Source: an uncultured Sulfitobacter sp.
Lineage (GTDB): Bacteria; Pseudomonadota; Alphaproteobacteria; Rhodobacterales; Rhodobacteraceae
DNA: 33,282 nt
NCBI RefSeq assembly: GCF_947497275.1
Contig: NZ_CANMFS010000017.1
Location: forward strand, 1 to 33,282
Reading direction: 5' to 3'
A program made the position numbers and the translations under genes. The notes beneath the pieces were generated by a model that saw only the letters and a program-made list of their open reading frames with translations, did no database searches and was not told where the DNA came from. Positions within the stretch are counted from its first letter, which is position 1; every line of letters begins with the position of its first letter. Below, one piece after another: positions 31,931 to 33,282 of the stretch.

Positions 31931-32593
31931 TCAAATATCTACAGCGGCGAGCGCCTCTACGTCACCACCGCAGATCAGAGCTTCGTATTGCAGAATTGTC
32001 TTTATGGGCCAGTCCCACCAGGCAACGCGCGCAAGCGTTTCGCGGTCAGACGCAGAAAATCGCGCCCTCACCACCCGCGCAGGGTTTCCCGCGACCAAAC
32101 TGTACGCGGGCACCTGGCCCCCGACCACGGCACCTGCACCAACGATGACCCCGTCACCGATCTGCGTGCCCGGCAGAATTTGCGCGCTTTGCCCGATCCA
32201 GACATCATTGCCGATCCGGGTATCCCGTCCCGGTGGCGGAAGAGACGGTCGTCCCTCGCGCGCACCGCCGCCGAACACCGCGAAAGGAAAGCTGGAAATT
32301 CCGTCAAACCGATGATTGGCCGACGCTGTGATGATCTGAACACCGTCCGCGATTTGACAGAACTTTCCTATGATCAGGCGCTCGGGACTGAAATCATAGA
32401 GATAGGGAGCCAGATGTGCGGCCCAATTCGCCGGCGGTATATGTGCACTGGCATAAGAGTAATCACCAACTTCGATGCGCGGATGATCAATGACCGCCGA
32501 CAGGAAAACGACCCCCGAATGGGCGCTTCCATCGGGAAGCCGTATCGGATGCGCGCGACTGGCAGGCGGGAAGGCCTGCGGATCTTCTGACAT
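31931..32593 (-). CDS. CatB/Vat-type hexapeptide-repeat acetyltransferase
   Basis: 220 aa left-handed beta-helix acyltransferase of the xenobiotic acetyltransferase (CatB-like) group, which uses acetyl-CoA. The diagnostic S-A-N-H-R-F-D-G-I-S-S-F-P-F segment supplies the probable catalytic histidine (H94). It is followed by hexapeptide repeats (I-G-N-D-V-W-I-G, I-G-D-G-V-I-V-G-A-G-A-V-V) and the V-A-G-N-P-A-R-V-V end of the coil, then the C-terminal W-W-D-W-P helix. GGAG lies 7 bases before the ATG at 32591-32593. Chloramphenicol or streptogramin acetylation is possible but not implied; environmental relatives often modify sugars or small metabolites. Confidence 0.85.
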   Translation of the reverse strand: MSEDPQAFPPASRAHPIRLPDGSAHSGVVFLSAVIDHPRIEVGDYSYASAHIPPANWAAHLAPYLYDFSPERLIIGKFCQIADGVQIITASANHRFDGISSFPFAVFGGGAREGRPSLPPPGRDTRIGNDVWIGQSAQILPGTQIGDGVIVGAGAVVGGQVPAYSLVAGNPARVVRARFSASDRETLARVAWWDWPIKTILQYEALICGGDVEALAAVDI

Positions 32594-32651
32594 GACGTAC
32601 TCCGTTAAGGGACCAAAAGGACCGGAACGCGTGGTCTATGTATACTGGCGG

Positions 32652-33116
32652 TCACGGCCCCTGCCACCGTTGGCGTTGCCGTGTTTCTCTGAGCGTCTCT
32701 ACCAGCATTGCGGTAAGCAGCCCGAACACCATAAGGCCGTTCGCAGCGGCGAGCCCGCCCAAAAGCCGCCATTCCATCGGAAGAAGGATATCGCCGAACC
32801 CCAGTGTCGTAAACGAGACAAGCGCGAAGTAAACGGATGCCTCAAGCGTTACGAAAGTACCGAGAAACCAAAGGGCGATGGCCCAGATCCATACCGACGC
32901 CATCATGATCAATAACGCCCACAGCATCACCAGGGAAAGAACGCCCGTCAGCTTTGGACCGTAGGGAGGTTGCACGGTCCAACGATGGATCCTGTTCAGA
33001 AAACTCTCCAGCCCCCACCACGACAGAGCGGCGATGAGCGACGTTACGGTCAAGATCGCACTGCCAAGCGCCAGCTGGATCAGCACGGCGGGGTACCGCA
33101 CCGCAAGAGACCGCAA
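32652..33116 (-). CDS. Two-transmembrane potassium-channel-like protein
   Basis: 154 aa. Hydrophobic segments near residues 8-34, 56-76, 80-100 and 118-140 surround a pore loop V-S-F-T-T-L-G-F-G-D (about 100-109), which fits the T-V-G-Y-G-D potassium selectivity filter with conservative changes. This is the Ion_trans_2 pore family; no regulatory RCK domain is attached. The frame starts at a TTG (33114-33116) directly after an in-frame stop, with only a weak ribosome binding site; a GTG 5 codons later is an alternative. It lies 58 bases upstream of the acetyltransferase start on the same strand, so a shared transcript is possible. Confidence 0.75.
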   Translation of the reverse strand: MRSLAVRYPAVLIQLALGSAILTVTSLIAALSWWGLESFLNRIHRWTVQPPYGPKLTGVLSLVMLWALLIMMASVWIWAIALWFLGTFVTLEASVYFALVSFTTLGFGDILLPMEWRLLGGLAAANGLMVFGLLTAMLVETLRETRQRQRWQGP

Positions 33117-33242
33117 TGCGTCTCAGCTTCGGGTCTTGCAGGATCTGTCGGCATTTCCACCGGCTCCTCATTCCAACCGCTTCAGCATATTCAATGCAGG
33201 GACGGCCTGCAAACGATCCCCGCAGCCGTGCGCCGGATGCAA

Positions 33243-33269
33243 CAAGGGCCTCCCGATGGGAGGCCCTTG
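33243..33269. terminator. Terminator-like hairpin at the window edge
   Basis: A perfect 12-bp stem CAAGGGCCTCCC (33243-33254) / GGGAGGCCCTTG (33258-33269) with loop GAT. The plus-strand tail (CGGTGTTTGT) is only moderately T-rich. It probably belongs to a gene beyond the window; the direction cannot be decided. Confidence 0.6.
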
Positions 33270-33282
33270 CGGTGTTTGTCGG

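Noticed and set aside
31688..32590. 300-codon plus-strand frame opposite the acetyltransferase
   Set aside because: The minus-strand frame has clear CatB-family motifs and a good ribosome binding site; the plus frame has neither.

Overview
The window looks like a chromosomal segment of a marine alphaproteobacterium of the Rhodobacteraceae (Roseobacter group). The ribosomal and RNA polymerase proteins read like that family throughout, the core genes are GC-rich, and the order secE-nusG / rplKAJL / rpoBC / rpsLG-fusA-tuf is conserved. No species can be named from the sequence alone.

Positions 1-19,600 carry the transcription and translation core, almost all on the minus strand. Read in the direction of transcription it is secE, nusG, rplK, rplA, rplJ, rplL, rpoB, rpoC, then a small accessory insert (a lipoprotein-like relic, an EamA transporter, and a glycosyltransferase on the plus strand), then rpsL, rpsG, fusA and the first codons of tuf. 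Rho-independent terminators follow nusG, rplA and rpoC. A TTGACA-17-TATACG promoter precedes rpsL. An AT-rich membrane protein of unknown function sits between the rplK promoter region and the nusG terminator.

Positions 19,600-24,700 hold a conserved two-helix membrane protein, then a LonC-like AAA/Lon protease translationally coupled (ATGA overlap) to a universal-stress-like protein, and a convergent HemG-like flavodoxin. A perfect FNR-type box lies in front of the protease gene and a degenerate one in front of the flavodoxin, so this group may be oxygen-regulated.

Positions 24,997-30,576 form an accessory cassette flanked by two diverged copies of a module of about 345 bp in inverted orientation. 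Each copy has three GGTGGGACG boxes and two further conserved boxes, with spacings that agree to within 1 bp. Inside are an S24/LexA-like repressor (UGA at codon 3), a YbjQ-type zinc-ribbon protein, an SH3 lipoprotein, a HEPN-like protein (R-N-E-I-V-H motif), and a GHKL ATPase fused to a PD-(D/E)xK-like domain that is broken by a one-base frameshift. This resembles a small antiphage-defence or toxin module kept under a self-cleaving repressor, and it shows signs of decay or of consensus errors. It is the most interesting part of the window.

Positions 30,600-33,282 hold tRNA-Trp, a ferritin-like DUF892 protein with a strong terminator, a CatB-type hexapeptide acetyltransferase, a two-helix potassium-channel-like protein, and a terminator hairpin at the edge. 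In many alphaproteobacteria tRNA-Trp directly precedes secE, so the 11 kb between them here probably arrived as accessory DNA.
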